This document shows positions 63,954 through 64,000 of a DNA stretch of 64,000 nucleotides, piece by piece. A program made the position numbers and the translations under genes. This DNA is from Puccinellia tenuiflora (taxonomy: Eukaryota; Streptophyta; Magnoliopsida; Poales; Poaceae). Each line of letters opens with the position of its first letter. Position 1 is the first letter of the stretch. The notes under the pieces are model-generated. The model worked only from the letters and a program-made list of their open reading frames with translations. It did not search any database and was not told the DNA's origin. The stretch spans positions 1,019,094-1,083,093 of the forward strand of contig QRDG01000524.1 in NCBI GenBank assembly GCA_012064385.1. Direction: 5' to 3'.

Positions 63954-64000
63954 ATGTGGATGCAGTTATGGATAATTTTCTTTGACTCCTTAATGTCCTT

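Noticed and set aside
1..64000. CRISPR arrays, bacterial operons, riboswitches, rRNA or complete tRNA genes
   Set aside because: The window is a plant nuclear region; repeats found are transposon parts, minisatellites or duplications, and no rRNA or full tRNA cloverleaf was seen.

Overview
This is a piece of a large grass genome, almost certainly Triticeae (wheat, Aegilops or barley type). The evidence is the density and nesting of LTR retrotransposons, Stowaway MITEs with CTCCCTCC ends, CACTA elements beginning CACTACAAGAAA, split plant-type genes with GT-AG introns, and CC-NB-LRR resistance-gene relics of grass type. No prokaryotic signal is present. All calls come from reading the sequence and translations by eye; no database was consulted.

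Region 1 (1-11,700) is gene-bearing. It holds a Harbinger-type MITE, a broken fragment of the ribosomal protein S25 gene, a duplicated promoter, a 5'-truncated LINE, a Mutator-type element (7193-8755, 9-bp target duplication), a small HMA-domain (HIPP-like) gene and an intact-looking F-box gene on the minus strand. The Mutator-type element lies between the TATA box and the start codon of the HIPP-like gene. The LINE lies just behind the duplicate promoter copy.

Region 2 (11,700-26,700) holds a decayed gypsy polyprotein end, three small two-membrane-segment, cysteine-rich protein genes on the minus strand, two of them in a segmental duplication that carries a copia RNase H relic along with each gene, several MITEs, an orphan LRR fragment of a resistance gene, a partial gypsy LTR, and the 5' end of an unidentified gene with a TATA box.

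Region 3 (26,700-53,543) is a four-level nest. A minus-strand copia element is interrupted by an Athila-like gypsy element without pol (27,805-52,432, target duplication GCGAT). Its 5' LTR is interrupted by a CACTA transposon (29,119-45,834, target duplication CCA). The CACTA is in turn interrupted by a second gypsy element without pol, with 3.64-kb LTRs (31,464-41,991). All insertion boundaries can be read to the base, and the uninterrupted LTR copy at 52,115-52,130 shows the pre-insertion site of the CACTA.

Region 4 (53,544-64,000) holds the C-terminal two thirds of an NB-ARC-LRR gene cut off by the copia LTR, an LRR C-terminus of a second, different resistance gene on the minus strand, and a Mutator-type element inserted in that gene. 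This Mutator element encodes a nearly complete transposase broken only by one extra A in a homopolymer. A 329-bp tandem duplication and an (AT)n microsatellite close the window.

Functionally, the likely working host genes are few: the F-box gene, the two or three small membrane-protein genes and possibly the HIPP-like gene. Everything else is mobile DNA or relics of immune-receptor genes.
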